64,000 bases of DNA from Heracleum sosnowskyi (taxonomy: Eukaryota; Streptophyta; Magnoliopsida; Apiales; Apiaceae): the NCBI GenBank assembly GCA_030848705.1, contig CM061236.1:141454574-141518573 (forward strand). The letters run 5' to 3'. Under the pieces are notes generated by a model. That model was not told the origin of the DNA, ran no database searches, and was given only the letters and a program-made list of their open reading frames with translations. Positions 45,345 to 56,561 of the stretch are shown piece by piece (the first letter of the stretch is position 1; each line of letters opens with the position of its first letter). The position numbers were made by a program, and so were the translations under genes.

Positions 45345-46900
45345 AAATTATTCAGTAAATCCGAAACGGACCCCGTTACCCGAATCAAGATTAATACTAC
45401 ATTTTTGTTATAATATCGTACAAACCGACCTTATCATTTTTTGATTATTTTTTTCCAAGACTATAATGAGTTTTTATTAACATCCGTACTGTTGGATCGT
45501 CAAAGAAATCATTTAAAAAAATTATTCAGTGAATCCAGCACGCACTCCGTTACCCGAATCAGTATTAATAATACATTTTTGCTATAAAGTCGGACATCCC
45601 GGCATTTTTATTTTTTGACAAGACTATAATGAGTATTTACTAACATCCGTACGGTTGGATCCTCAAAGAAATCATTTAAAAAACTTATTCAGTAATTCCG
45701 AAACGGAGCCCGTTACCCGAATCAAGATTAATACTACATTTTTTTATAATGTCGTACAAACCGACATTATCATTTTTTGATTATTTTTTTACAAGACTAT
45801 AATGAGTATTTATTAACATCCGTACGGTTGGATCATCAAAAAAATCATTTAAAAAAATTATTCAGTGAATCCAGCACGCGCTTCGTTACTCGAATCAGTA
45901 TTAATACTACATTTTTGCTATAAAGTCGGAGATCCCGGCCTTTTTATTTTTTTGATTATTTTTTCCCAAGACTATAATGAGTATTTACTAACATTCGTAC
46001 GGTTGGATCGTCAAAAAAATCATTTAAAAAAATTATTCGGTAAATCCGAAACGGAGCCCGTTACCTGAATCAAGATTAAATACTACATTTTTGTTATAAT
46101 ATCGTACAAACCGACCTTATCATTTTTTTGATTATTTTTTTCGAAGACTATAATGAGTATTTATTAACATCCGTATAGTTGGATCGTCAAAGAAATCATT
46201 TAAAAAAATTATTCAGTGAATCCAGCACGCACTCCGTTACCCGAATCAGTATTAATACTACATTTTTGCTATAAAGTCGGACATCCTGGCCTTTTTATTT
46301 TTTGATTATTTTTTCCCAAGACTAAAATGAGTATTTACTAACATCCGTATGGTTGGATCGTCAAAGAAATCATTTAAAAAAATTATTCAGTAAATCCGAA
46401 ACGGACCCCATTACACGAATCAAGATTATTACTACATTTTTGTTATAATATCGTACAAAACGACCTTATCATTTTTTGATTATTTTTTACCAAGACTATA
46501 ATGAGTATTTATTAACATCCGTACGGTTGGATCGTCAAAGAAATCATTTAAAAATATTATTCAGTAAATCCAGCATGCACCCCGTTACCCGAATCAGTAT
46601 TAATACTACAATTTTGCTATAAAGTCGGACATCCCGGGCTTTTTATTTTTTGATTATTTTTTCCCAAGAATATAATGAGTATTTACTAACATCCGTTTGG
46701 TTGGATCGTCAAAGAAATCATTAAAAAAAATTATTCAGTAAATCCGAAACGGAGCCCGTTACCTGAATCAAGATTAATAATACATTTTTGTTATAATGTC
46801 GTACAAACCGACCTTATCATTTTTTGATTATTTTTTTCCAAGACTATAATGAGTATTTATTAACATCCGTACGGTTGGATCGTCAAAAAAATCATTTGAA
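45345..46900. repeat. Nine-copy satellite alternating A and B monomers
   Basis: Units start near 45,348, 45,523, 45,687, 45,859, 46,034, 46,210, 46,384, 46,557 and 46,731 (164-176 bp). Odd units carry AATCCGAAACGGA and TCGTACAAACCGAC; even units carry AATCCAGCAYGC and AAAGTCGGACATCC. All share CCGTTACCCGAATCA and CATCCGTACGGTTGGATC. Confidence 0.93.
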
Positions 46901-46904
46901 AAAT

Positions 46905-47267
46905 ATTTGTGGGCCCCTCGACATTTAAAAAAGTTAAAAAAAACTAGTGTAACACTTTTTATACTGTAACAGTATCATTTGCTAATGTAACACTTTTTCG
47001 TGGGGCCGACTTATGTGGGGCCCACTTTTATGGGGCCCACGACATTTTAAAAAATTAAAATAAAAAATAAAAACTATTGTAACACTTTTGTATTGTAACA
47101 GTATCCTTTGCTAATGTAACACCATCACTTCCACGCAACACTAGGTTTAAAACTAATGTAACACTAATTGAGCAGTGTTACATATATCTAAAATTTTCTA
47201 GCAATTGTAACGGTTTGCATGTAACGCTTTTGAAAAAGTGTTTCAATAGCCCACTTATGGCGTAGTG
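46905..47267 (-). mobile_element. CACTA-type terminal fragment
   Basis: The right end, read on the minus strand, is CACTACGCCATAAGTGGGCT, similar in layout to the 30-kb CACTA end. TGTAACACTTTT motifs and two copies of a roughly 120-bp block with GGGGCCCAC fill the subterminal part. No partner end was identified. Confidence 0.6.
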
Positions 47268-47559
47268 ACTTAAACAGAATTACAAGGCTCAAAATACTTA
47301 CAATTAGCCCACCAATTCTATATATCCATTGAAAGTCAACATGACTTATTTAATCCAAACACCTATACTATCAACTACTATCACGAACAAAATTAAACAT
47401 GTTACATAAGTCTCATCCGTTGATAAGCTACCTGTCAATGGATACTGTATACACATGTTATCCGTTGACAACTAAAAGGACTTGTACAAATTTTGCTGAT
47501 TAGTTAAGTTATCATCAAGAATTAACATGATTCTAACAGACCCCATCAATTGAAGATCT

Positions 47560-48236
47560 TTATCCAAATTTTCCTGACAAAAGAGCACGATCATAGCAGA
47601 TGCTTCTAATTTTCCTCCTACAACCCACAAAAGACACACACGACATCCATGTTGACATCTCTAATTCTTCTACTAAGCAAAACCTTGGTAGGCAAGACCC
47701 CATGTTCAAGTTTCTACGAAAGAAATTGCACTTTAGGGTGTATTCTCAGATTCCATATAGATTTCCAATTTCCCCTTAGCAAACCATGTCTTTGCTTATG
47801 AATTTTCTTCCATATGTAGACATATAATTATTTCCCGAACAAACCCAATTTACCTGATCATTTCCTACTTGCAAGCTTAAGTTTTCTATAATAGTATTCA
47901 GTTTAACTGCTTCCTCACGTTCCCAAACTCCTGGTTGTCTAGTCGATAATCTGCTTGACACAGTGCTTTGGTTTCTCCATATATAAAAAAAAATGTTTTA
48001 TTGTTGTGAATTTTAGACATGAAAGTGCATATAATCTACTAAAGTCTACACAAATGTTTTTTCCTTCTATCCATACATCCTCCCAAAATAATACTATCAT
48101 ACCATTCCTTACTTGCCATTTAAAAGACAGTGCTCCGTTAAAACTATTAGAACCATTAATACCCAACACTCCCTTCATGATGCTAGACATGTTTGCTATA
48201 TCCGAAGCATTCTCCAAACCGAGACTAATATTGTAG
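47560..48236 (-). pseudogene. LINE (non-LTR) pol remnant, zf-RVT region
   Basis: Minus-strand pieces in several frames read FKWQVRNGMIVLFWEDVWI, FSRLYALS, then WVCSGNN, and further on IWNLRIHPKVQFF. This order (wreath-like W-V-N-G...FW-D-W, then the zinc-binding C-terminal region after reverse transcriptase) is that of plant L1-type LINEs. Stops and frame changes show it is dead. RT itself is not present. Confidence 0.65.
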
Positions 48237-48263
48237 CTATATTTGTTGTTGATAACCAGATGC

Positions 48264-48369
48264 CAAGTCTTGCCTCTATCTGTAAATCATCTACTCCATC
48301 TTTTTCAAATCATACCCAAGTCTTGCCTCTGTCTGTAAATCATCTACTCCATCTTTTTCAAATCATACC
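48264..48369. repeat. 53-bp tandem duplication
   Basis: Two adjacent copies of CAAGTCTTGCCTCT...TTCAAATCATACC with one or two differences, next to the LINE remnant. Confidence 0.9.
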
Positions 48370-48960
48370 TAAATTCTTGTTAATGGAAATGGAAGAGATG
48401 GAGTATGCATTAAAATATGTGATTTTGGTCAAGGCCCAACCCGATGGTTTGGAACATGGGTTGTGTGAAGAAATAACGGGATGTAGTCAAACATCATACT
48501 TTGGCTTGCTTTAAAGAATTTACACAATTAAAATTTTTTTGACCATGTAAGGAAAACTAAAGCAGGGAGGAAAACTAAAGCAGGGAAATAAAAGTCACTA
48601 CAGGCAGACGACATAGTGCTGAAATATCACCGCCTGCAAATGTTTGCAACCAAGAAAGATAAGGTTGGTTTGCCACCAGCGGTGGCCCTTCCAAAGACTA
48701 TAAATAGTTTATTTTTATTTTTTTTCTATTTTATGTAATCTTGAGACAAACAATTCAAGTGTAATAATTATGTCAACTATTTTTTTCCTTTGAATGCACT
48801 TGTTTAAATTGTATTAAACAATGCTTAGATTAATGTACTTTCAAAAATTATTTGGAAAAATAATTGTGCTAAAGGTCATGAAGCTATTATTCACTTCAAC
48901 TCAATTGATTGCCATAGAGCCAATCAATTTTTGAGCAAAAATGTTTGGTGATTTTGAGCA
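48370..48960. other. Spacer, no gene seen
   Basis: Low-complexity AT-rich sequence with a short AAACTAAAGCAGGGA duplication near 48,551-48,586. Confidence 0.6.
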
Positions 48961-48965
48961 AGTCC
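48961..48965. repeat. Target-site duplication AGTCC, left copy
   Basis: Identical to 53,798-53,802; brackets the compact copia element. Confidence 0.95.
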
Positions 48966-49312
48966 TATAGGATACACCTGCAATATATATACGCGCACAC
49001 TCTTGTATATATATAAACTCAAACACTTTTAACACACATGCACAGCTAATGTATGAAGAAAACACACTTTGAATAAACTCTTACTTTCTTATTCAAATAG
49101 AACATCTACGTACAGATATATAAAGCCTAGAAAAATAAACGAGACTACTGAACGTGAGACTACAAAATAGCAACTAAGCCCACGACTCCTATGACCAAGC
49201 CCATCTGTTATTTGATCCTAAAACATAGCTAACAGCAACGACTGCTTCTACTAACGTACATAAAATAGAACACTTTTATTTAAAACATGTTTGGATTATT
49301 AAATATCCAACA
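48966..49312 (-). repeat. 3' LTR of the compact copia
   Basis: 347 bp; the purine tract TAGGGGGGAATG (minus strand) lies directly beside it at 49,313-49,324. Confidence 0.93.
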
Positions 49313-49340
49313 CATTCCCCCCTAATCCAAAACATGCTTC

Positions 49341-52016
49341 TCAGACACTATCTCGGACATCTGTTGCAATATCTTCGACTTCAATCATACTCCTCATTTC
49401 TTCGAACTTTACTCGTCCCAAGGCCTTGGTTAGGATATCAGCCCTTTGCTCAAGAGTAGTTACGTATTCAACAACCAACTTACCACGTTCAATACACTCA
49501 CGAATGAAGTGAAATCGAACATCGATATGTTTGCTTCTCCCATGTTGGACCGGGTTTCTTATTAATTCTATTGCAGACTTGTTATCTACATGTAGCACAA
49601 CTGGACTAGCTGCTTCCCCAGATATCTCCTCCAATAGACCCTGGAGCCAAATGCTCTGACACGCTGTGATCGTTGCAGCCATATACTCTGCTTCACAGGA
49701 GGACAACGCAATCACCCTTTGTTTTTGCGAAGCCCAGGAAATCAGACTTTTATTTAAATAGAAGCACATTCCACCCGTGCTTCTCCTATCTGTTACATCT
49801 CCAGCTAAATCACTATCTGAAAATCCCAGCAGAGTTTTCTCGTTCTTCTCCCTTTTGTACACCAGTCCGTGATTAATTGTCCCTTTTACATACCTGAGTA
49901 TGTGCTTGATCGCCTGTTGATGTTTGACAGTTGGCTCCTCCATGAATCGACTTACTACTCCTACTGCGAACGAAATATCTGGCCTGGTATGTGTTAAATA
50001 CCTAAGACTCCCAACAATTCCTCGATACTCAGTTGCATTTATCAGCTCTCCTCCTTCGTCCTTGTCCAATTGTAACTTATATTCCATAGGATATTTACAT
50101 GAATTACAACTCTGCATACCTGATTTTTCGAGTAACTTCTTGGCATACGCAGATTGCTTCAGTGTAGTGAATGACCTCGTCTGATTAACCTCTATGCCCA
50201 AGTAGAAAGACAATAGACCCAGATTGCTCATTTCAAACTGTTTGTTCATCTGCAACTTGAATTTTTCTATTTCATATTTATTCGATCCAGTCACCAGTAA
50301 ATCATCAACGTAGACTCCGACTATTAGTGTGCTTCCCTTGTCACATTTTGTATATACCGCCTGCTCGTTCAAGCATCTTTTAAAACCCAACTCCTTCAAA
50401 CATTTGTCTAATCGAGCATTCCAGGCTCGAGGTGCTTGATGTAGCCCATAGAGCGCCTTTATCAACTTGTACACCTTTTGTTCCTGTCCTTCTCTCACAA
50501 AGCCCTGGGGTTGAGTTACGTACACTTCTTCTTGGAGTTCTCCGTTCAAAAAGGCTGACTTTACATCAAGGTGATGAACCTCCCACCCTTCTCTGGCTGA
50601 TAGAGCTAACAGTAGTCGCACCGTATCAAGTCGAGCAACTGGTGCAAATACTTCGTCGTAATCAATCCCCTTTTGTTGCACGTAACCCTTTGCAACAAGG
50701 CGCGCTTTGTGTTTCACAATGTTCCCTTCCGGATCCTTCTTCAATTTAAACACCCATTTCAACCCGATCGATTTCTGTCTAGGTGGTAGGTCTGTGAGGG
50801 TCCAGGTGTTGTTTCTTTCAATCGTATCGAACTCCTGCTGCATTGCATCCTTCCACTCCTTTTCCTCCGTTGCTTCCTTAAACGACGTTGGCCCTTCAAT
50901 CTTTAACAGCATCAATTCGTCAATCAAATCTTCAATCTCTGTTTCATTATAGATTTCTGCTAAAGATCTGTATCGTCGAGGTTCGGTGCTCTCTGCAAAA
51001 GATGCATCCGTTGTCCCACCTGGTGACTGCAAAGGCGTCGCTGACTCATATTCCATCTCATTGACAACTCCTTCATCGATAGAACTGCTCATCTCAACGT
51101 ACTGACTGGGAAATTCTACCTTGTTCGCCTCACCTTGCTCCCAATTCCAGAAATTTTCTTCTTGAAATACCACGTCCCTACTCACATGCACTGTCCCTGT
51201 CTTTGGGTCATACAGTCTATTTCCTTTCGTACCTGGTTCCTTACCGAGATACACAACCATCATCCCGCGATCATCTAGTTTCTTCGTATGCTTTGACGGA
51301 ACCTTCATTATTGCCGTACATCCAAATACTCTTAGTCCTGACAAGTCTGGTATGTCTCCATTCCATGCTTCGTATGGAGTACTGCCTCTTATTGCTCGAG
51401 TGGGTAAACGATTCAACACATAAATTGAGTGTCGTACCGCCTCCCCCCACATGAATGCTGGTAGTCCTGATTCCTTCAAGAGACTTCGAGTCATAGCCAC
51501 AACGGTTCGATTCCTACGCTCTACCACCCCGTTTTGCTGAGGGGTGTAGGGCGTTGTATAGTGTCTTTGAATGCCGACCTTCTCACAAAATAAGGTAAAT
51601 TCCTTCGAGCAAAATTCCCCGCCTCGATCTGTTCTTAGTATTTGAATGCTCCTTTTTCCACCATTTTCGACCAAAGCCTTGAACCTTTTGAACATCTCGA
51701 AAGCACCACTCTTCTCTTTCAGAAAATACACCCACATTTTTCTGCTATAGTCATCAACAAATAAGAGGAAGTAGCGATTACCTCCGGGGGTTATTGGCGA
51801 GATGGGTCCACAAATATCGGCATGCACGATCTCCAGTTCTTTCTTTGAATTGAACTTTACTTGAGATGGAAATGGTTGCCTGGTCTGCTTCGTCATTAAA
51901 CATCCTTCGCACTTCTTTAACGGCTTAATTATTTCTGGGATTCCATGTGCCATTTTCTCCCTTGACAGTAGCTCCATAGCTTGGAAGTTGACGTGGCCGA
52001 GACGGGCATGCCACAG
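49341..52016 (-). CDS. Copia integrase, reverse transcriptase and RNase H (compact element)
   Basis: Directly follows the TGA in the same frame with LWHARLGHVNFQ; the first ATG is at 51,977. Order: integrase zinc motif (HARLGH ... CEGCLMTK); core acids in VHADICGP, LRTDRGGEF and the VVERRNRTV helix; RT with KWVFKLKKD, LDVKSAFLNGE and YVDDLLVTGSN; RNase H with GFSDSDLAGD, SSCEAEYMAA and HVDNKSAIEL; end ADILTKALGRVKF. All catalytic motifs are present over 878 residues from the first ATG with no internal stop. Translation would need bypass of the TGA. Confidence 0.92.
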   Translation of the reverse strand: MWHARLGHVNFQAMELLSREKMAHGIPEIIKPLKKCEGCLMTKQTRQPFPSQVKFNSKKELEIVHADICGPISPITPGGNRYFLLFVDDYSRKMWVYFLKEKSGAFEMFKRFKALVENGGKRSIQILRTDRGGEFCSKEFTLFCEKVGIQRHYTTPYTPQQNGVVERRNRTVVAMTRSLLKESGLPAFMWGEAVRHSIYVLNRLPTRAIRGSTPYEAWNGDIPDLSGLRVFGCTAIMKVPSKHTKKLDDRGMMVVYLGKEPGTKGNRLYDPKTGTVHVSRDVVFQEENFWNWEQGEANKVEFPSQYVEMSSSIDEGVVNEMEYESATPLQSPGGTTDASFAESTEPRRYRSLAEIYNETEIEDLIDELMLLKIEGPTSFKEATEEKEWKDAMQQEFDTIERNNTWTLTDLPPRQKSIGLKWVFKLKKDPEGNIVKHKARLVAKGYVQQKGIDYDEVFAPVARLDTVRLLLALSAREGWEVHHLDVKSAFLNGELQEEVYVTQPQGFVREGQEQKVYKLIKALYGLHQAPRAWNARLDKCLKELGFKRCLNEQAVYTKCDKGSTLIVGVYVDDLLVTGSNKYEIEKFKLQMNKQFEMSNLGLLSFYLGIEVNQTRSFTTLKQSAYAKKLLEKSGMQSCNSCKYPMEYKLQLDKDEGGELINATEYRGIVGSLRYLTHTRPDISFAVGVVSRFMEEPTVKHQQAIKHILRYVKGTINHGLVYKREKNEKTLLGFSDSDLAGDVTDRRSTGGMCFYLNKSLISWASQKQRVIALSSCEAEYMAATITACQSIWLQGLLEEISGEAASPVVLHVDNKSAIELIRNPVQHGRSKHIDVRFHFIRECIERGKLVVEYVTTLEQRADILTKALGRVKFEEMRSMIEVEDIATDVRDSV

Positions 52017-53402
52017 TCAAGAACTCTCTTCCATCTTGACTAGTAAACACTGTGATTTGCTCTCTTCAAGACTGATTTTATACAACCTATTTTCAGTTCT
52101 TTTTACTTTCATCAGTAGTTTACCATCTCCTTCGTAAACCCATAGAAAATCTCCCTCCAATACAACTCTATTTCCAGCTTCCGAGAGTTGACCCAAACTT
52201 ATAATATTACTACATAAATTCGGGATAAAATATACCTCATGTAGTGTTCTTTCCTCACCATTCTTGCACTGGAAAGCAACTGATCCCTTTCCTTCAATGT
52301 TCACTGTAGACCCGTCTCCGAATTTGACCTTCCCAATCACACTTTCATCTAATTCCTTGAATTTTCCGCATTGTCCAGTCATATGATTACTTGCTCCGTT
52401 GTCGAGATACCACACTTGCGACTCCTTTTGCTTCTCGACACCTGTACGAAGCTTTGGAATAATTGAGTCTTCCTTTAGCAACATCGATTTTGCTTCTATC
52501 TCTCCCACTTCAGCAATCAGTAGTGTTGGTTCATCTTCGATGGTTTGCGAGAGATTGACCTCTCTTTGTACTTCTCTTTCTCTGCGTGGTCTGCGACAGT
52601 CACTTGCGAAATGTCCAAAGCCTTGACACTTATAACAACGTACTCTGCTCGTGTCCCTTACTCCACCTCTTTCACGATTCTCACCACCATTTAGGTTCCC
52701 ATTGCGATTGGTCCTCTTCTGCCACTCTTCGCGAGTCAAGAGTAATTGTCCGTCGTTGTTCGCTCGTTTTCGCCATTCTTCCTCTGTCAGTAAGAGTTGC
52801 CCCTGGCTTGTTTCTGTCGTTCCTTTTAGCCTCTCTTCATGGGCCTTGAGTGACCCAATGACCTCTTCAACTGACATCTCGTCCACCTTACCAAATTGTT
52901 CGATCGCAGAGGCGATTTGGAGAAACTTGGTGGGGACTGATCTGAGCAACTTCTTGATAATGTATACTTCGTCCACCTTCTCTCCCAGGGCCCTAATGTT
53001 GGTCGCTAGGCTGTTTAATCTTAAACAGAAATCGTCCAGCTGTTCACTCTCCTTCATATGCATTGCTTCGAACTCGCACCTAAGAGTCTGTGCCTTCGCC
53101 ACTTTCACTTTGTCTGCCCCCAACGACATTGTCTTGATCGCGTTCCAGGCCTCCTTCGATGTCTCTTTGTCTGCAATAGATAATAAGATATCTTCGGGGA
53201 CTCCTTGATAGATGACAACCAAGGCACGTTTGTCTTTCTTCTCTTCGATTGCAGCCTTGGGGTCCTTGGGTTCAATGGCCTCCCACACACCGTGGGCCTG
53301 CATAAACACTTTCATCTTGAGAGCCCATGCCGTATAGTTGGCTTTTGTTAGCAGTGGGTAGTTCAAACCGATCGAGCTTTTTTTGGCCTTGCTTGTCTCC
53401 AT
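52017..53402 (-). CDS. Copia gag and protease (compact element)
   Basis: 461 residues from ATG at 53,402, 34 bases after the primer site. It has a UBN2-type capsid (YTAWALKMKVFMQAHGVWE through about residue 210), a doubled GQLLLTEEEWRKR motif near 215-245, a CCHC knuckle (CYKCQGFGHFASDC), and protease motif WYLDNGASNHMTG, with DNG as found in several plant copia groups. It ends KMEESS then TGA at 52,019-52,017, immediately before LWHARLGH. A CGA-to-TGA change, the expected result of methyl-cytosine loss, would explain the stop; this is inference. Confidence 0.9.
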   Translation of the reverse strand: METSKAKKSSIGLNYPLLTKANYTAWALKMKVFMQAHGVWEAIEPKDPKAAIEEKKDKRALVVIYQGVPEDILLSIADKETSKEAWNAIKTMSLGADKVKVAKAQTLRCEFEAMHMKESEQLDDFCLRLNSLATNIRALGEKVDEVYIIKKLLRSVPTKFLQIASAIEQFGKVDEMSVEEVIGSLKAHEERLKGTTETSQGQLLLTEEEWRKRANNDGQLLLTREEWQKRTNRNGNLNGGENRERGGVRDTSRVRCYKCQGFGHFASDCRRPRREREVQREVNLSQTIEDEPTLLIAEVGEIEAKSMLLKEDSIIPKLRTGVEKQKESQVWYLDNGASNHMTGQCGKFKELDESVIGKVKFGDGSTVNIEGKGSVAFQCKNGEERTLHEVYFIPNLCSNIISLGQLSEAGNRVVLEGDFLWVYEGDGKLLMKVKRTENRLYKISLEESKSQCLLVKMEESS

Positions 53403-53436
53403 CTTATCGTGAATCTGGACTCCCTACACTCCTGTA

Positions 53437-53448
53437 GCTCTGATACCA
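53437..53448 (-). other. Primer-binding site of the compact copia
   Basis: Minus strand TGGTATCAGAGC two bases inside the 5' LTR; initiator tRNA-Met type. Confidence 0.93.
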
Positions 53449-53450
53449 AG

Positions 53451-53797
53451 TATAGGATACACCTGCAATATATATACGCACACACTCTTGTATATATATA
53501 AACTCAAACACTCTTAACACACATGCACAGCTAATGTATGAAGAAAACACACTTTGAATAAACTCTTACTTTCTTATTCAAATAGAACATCTACGTACAG
53601 ATATATAAAGCCTAGAAAAATAAACGAGACTACTGAACGTGAGACTACAAAATAGCAACTAAGCCCACGACTCCTATGACCAAGCCCATCTGTTATTTGA
53701 TCCTAAAACATAGCTAACAGCAACGACTGCTTCTACTAACGTACATAAAATAGAACACTTTTATTTAAAACATGTTTGGATTATTAAATATCCAACA
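53451..53797 (-). repeat. 5' LTR of the compact copia
   Basis: 347 bp, near-identical to the 3' LTR; AGTCC follows at 53,798-53,802. Confidence 0.93.
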
Positions 53798-53802
53798 AGT
53801 CC

Positions 53803-54223
53803 TCTGAGTTAACTAACATTTTTCTAAATCACTAAAACACTGTTTTATGATATTTACAAGGAAACACTATTGAACAATATTCCACATAAAAATTTAAAAT
53901 TATAATTTCCTCTAGTTGATTGTCAGTTACATTAACATATAAGAACTCCTATATATATATCAGCCACTGTACTCGTGAATCAAGAGCTCCCCCCACCACA
54001 ACATGCTTCATTATCGCATTATCCTTCAACATGGAGGCCAATATCAAGAGGAATTAAAGACTTAAGCTCTGTAAGAAGATTATGTGACCACTTTGACACC
54101 ACGCAACACAATGTTAAACTTCATCTAGTATAAATTTATTCTTTCAAGTGCACAACAAGCCAATTTTCATCTTCTTTTTTGGTACTAAAAGCCAAGAGCA
54201 AGTCTAGTGCTAATACCACCCTT
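53803..54223. other. Spacer, no gene seen
   Basis: AT-rich flank between the copia target site and the next CACTA end. Confidence 0.6.
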
Positions 54224-55160
54224 CACTACACCATATTTGACCTATTGCAAGCCTAAAAAAGTGTATCATTAGACCCCCTATGTGTTACAATAGAGTTTTA
54301 TGTAACGCTTTAGCCAAAACTCGGTGTTGCATTTGCGGCCGTTGCCTACGAGCCCATATAGTAACGATTTGATGTACTTATTGCAACATTTTTCAAGTAT
54401 TACAATAGCCTTTTATTGCAACACTTTGTCTATTTTAGTAACACATTTAACGTGTTACAATAGAATTATACAACACATTTTTGCAACATTTATTGGCTTA
54501 GAATGTTACAAAATAGATTTCTTTGCAACATTATGATGCAACATTTTGATGGCTGTTGCAATATTTTTGGTTTTTTAGCAACATTTATCTGCAATATTTT
54601 TATCCATATTGTAAAATTTTACATCTTATTGGCAACACATGTTTGCAACACTTTTTTTAGTCAAGATTGCAATGCATTGTTTGAAATTTTAATGTACCAT
54701 GCACAAAGGCATATCAAACCAAAATTGACATTTAAAATTTCTCAAATGGCAAATCCAACATAACACATGACAATAAAGCCCAAACAAAGTCGGCTTATAC
54801 CACGATATCATCTTACATCTAATACTTGAGTCTAAAGTCAAAACAAATATCGACATACACGACAATTCTATATTAAACTTGGTCTTTCATGTCAAAATAC
54901 GAACCTACTACCAAAAGTACGCACATAGAAAATAAAAATATTGATCATCAATCATCACGTTCGACATCCCCGTGATTGTCAGCCTCGCAATCACCTTCTA
55001 CTTGGTTTTGAGTTTGATGAGGTTAATACTGAACATCCACCCAAGATAAGAACTCTTTAAAAGCTGAGCTCCTTGGATCTACAACTCCTTTAAACTTTCT
55101 AATACCTATAAATACATTACCAACGTTAGTGACCCAGAGCCTGCCTGCCAGAGAGGAGTG
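54224..55160 (-). mobile_element. Reversed CACTA 3' end, same family as the 30-kb element
   Basis: Starts CACTACACCATATTTGACCT, one base different in 30 from the full element's 5' end. TGTTGCA/GTGTTACAAT subterminal motifs follow to about 54,680. A minus-strand acidic tail near 55,010-54,954 (VEGDCEADNHGDVERDD then stop) resembles the acidic C-terminus of the second CACTA gene, which marks this as a 3' end lying in reverse. The inner limit is unclear and no other end is seen. Confidence 0.68.
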
Positions 55161-56561
55161 ACCTTTAATTCATTAGAAAACGTGTGTGATGCAGCGCAAG
55201 AAGGAAAATATGGAAGAAAACAATAAAGCATTGATCAACATTTATCTTAATTCAAATTAAACAGTACCGAACCATTAGAATCTAAAAACAGAAAACAGTA
55301 GTAGAAACTAGAAACTATCTAGACAAGATGTTACGTAACAATGCTGCTATGGGGGCTGGCAAGATGTTATGTTACAATGCTGCTATTGCAATTCCAATCC
55401 ACTCTCTGTGTCAAAAAAATTATGTGATAATATATTCTTTAACACTTGATGGCTTATGAGCAAGATCATCACACAATCAGGTAAATCAAGTACATCATTG
55501 TTCAAATAATTAAATTCAAACTCGGAAAAACTCACTTGTAGATAATTAAGAGTTTAAGACCGATTACAATTATAGTGGTTTCTGGTTTTAAATAATTAAT
55601 TACAATTACAATTACAGTGCTTTTGAGTTATGAATTTTAATGAATATAATTATGATTGTCAAAAAGTTTTAACAGCCTTCAGCATATAGGTGTATATATC
55701 ACATAAGTGGAAATTTACATGTAGGGTAGTGAATTGTGATCACTAGGATGGCACATCTAATTTGTTCGTTTTGATACAAATTTGTTACACCCTAACAAAT
55801 ATTTATAATTTCAGTCTCAATCTCAGGTTTTTTTAACAATTTATATTGAATTTATATTTATAATTTTCGAATGGTAAGGACGGTAGGAAATGAGTTGAAG
55901 ACGGTAGGAATTACTGGACATTTTTTTTGATTTTTTTTTTCAATTTATTGTTTCCCCTCATAATAATACAAATCATACTTGCAAAACAAAATCTAATACA
56001 AAGAACAGACAATTACATTTTATAGCAAAAATACTCAATAACAAAACAACCATCCTTTACATCAAAAGACCATTACATTAAGTTCCCCTTATCACACCAT
56101 GATATATAATCCCTTTACAACAAATACATATGTGTTCAACACAACTATAATACATATTTGTTCTAATATACTATAATTATAACCATTACAACAACAACAA
56201 CAAAAAATTAAAACTTAATCAATCTCCTTTGCCTTCATCCTTTAAAATGTCATCACCCTCAAACTTGCTTTCAATCACGTTTTCTCCATTTCTTTTGCCT
56301 TCAAATCCTACAATTTACATAATAAGTGGAACCAATTAACAAACAAATAACAATCAATCCACAAAATTTAAACTTAGTGTAAAGATATGTAACAAAGAAC
56401 TAATTAGAAAACAAAACACAAATGCACACATATTATATGTAAATGAAGTACATATCTAAAAGATAAAAAAAAATTATACCCAAATGATTGAAATGGAGGA
56501 AATTGAGATGATTAAAGTGAATGAGATGAAGAGATTTATGTGAAATGAAATAGATGAAGAG
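55161..56561. other. AT-rich stretch with a duplication and a possible orphan exon
   Basis: A 46-bp phrase (AAGATGTTA...AATGCTGCTAT) is duplicated at about 55,325-55,385. On the minus strand 56,307-56,219 has an acceptor (TTGTAG) and an acidic, glycine-rich reading FEGKRNGENVIESKFEGDD to TGA, possibly the last exon of a transposon gene. Nothing else seen. Confidence 0.4.

Larger units (their letters stand above)
48966..53797 (-). mobile_element. Complete compact Ty1/copia retrotransposon
   Basis: 4,832 bp, 347-bp LTRs at both ends, primer site, gag, pol and purine tract, bounded by AGTCC. LTRs show two visible mismatches. On the minus strand the LTR starts TGTTGG and ends CCTATA, the non-canonical TG...TA form. 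The short LTR, 34-base leader and gag type suggest the Ivana/Oryco or Ale group; I cannot decide which. Coding is intact except for a single TGA between gag-protease and integrase. Confidence 0.93.

Noticed and set aside
45345..46900. Regular repeats resembling a CRISPR array
   Set aside because: Whole 164-176 bp monomers are repeated with no unique spacers, in a plant nuclear sequence.
50432..53208. Plus-strand frames opposite the compact copia gag-pol
   Set aside because: Mirror frames of a well-supported minus-strand polyprotein; no domain likeness.
55010..56561. Cellular gene between the reversed CACTA end and the SIRE-like LTR
   Set aside because: Only one possible short acidic exon; no other exon or domain could be supported.
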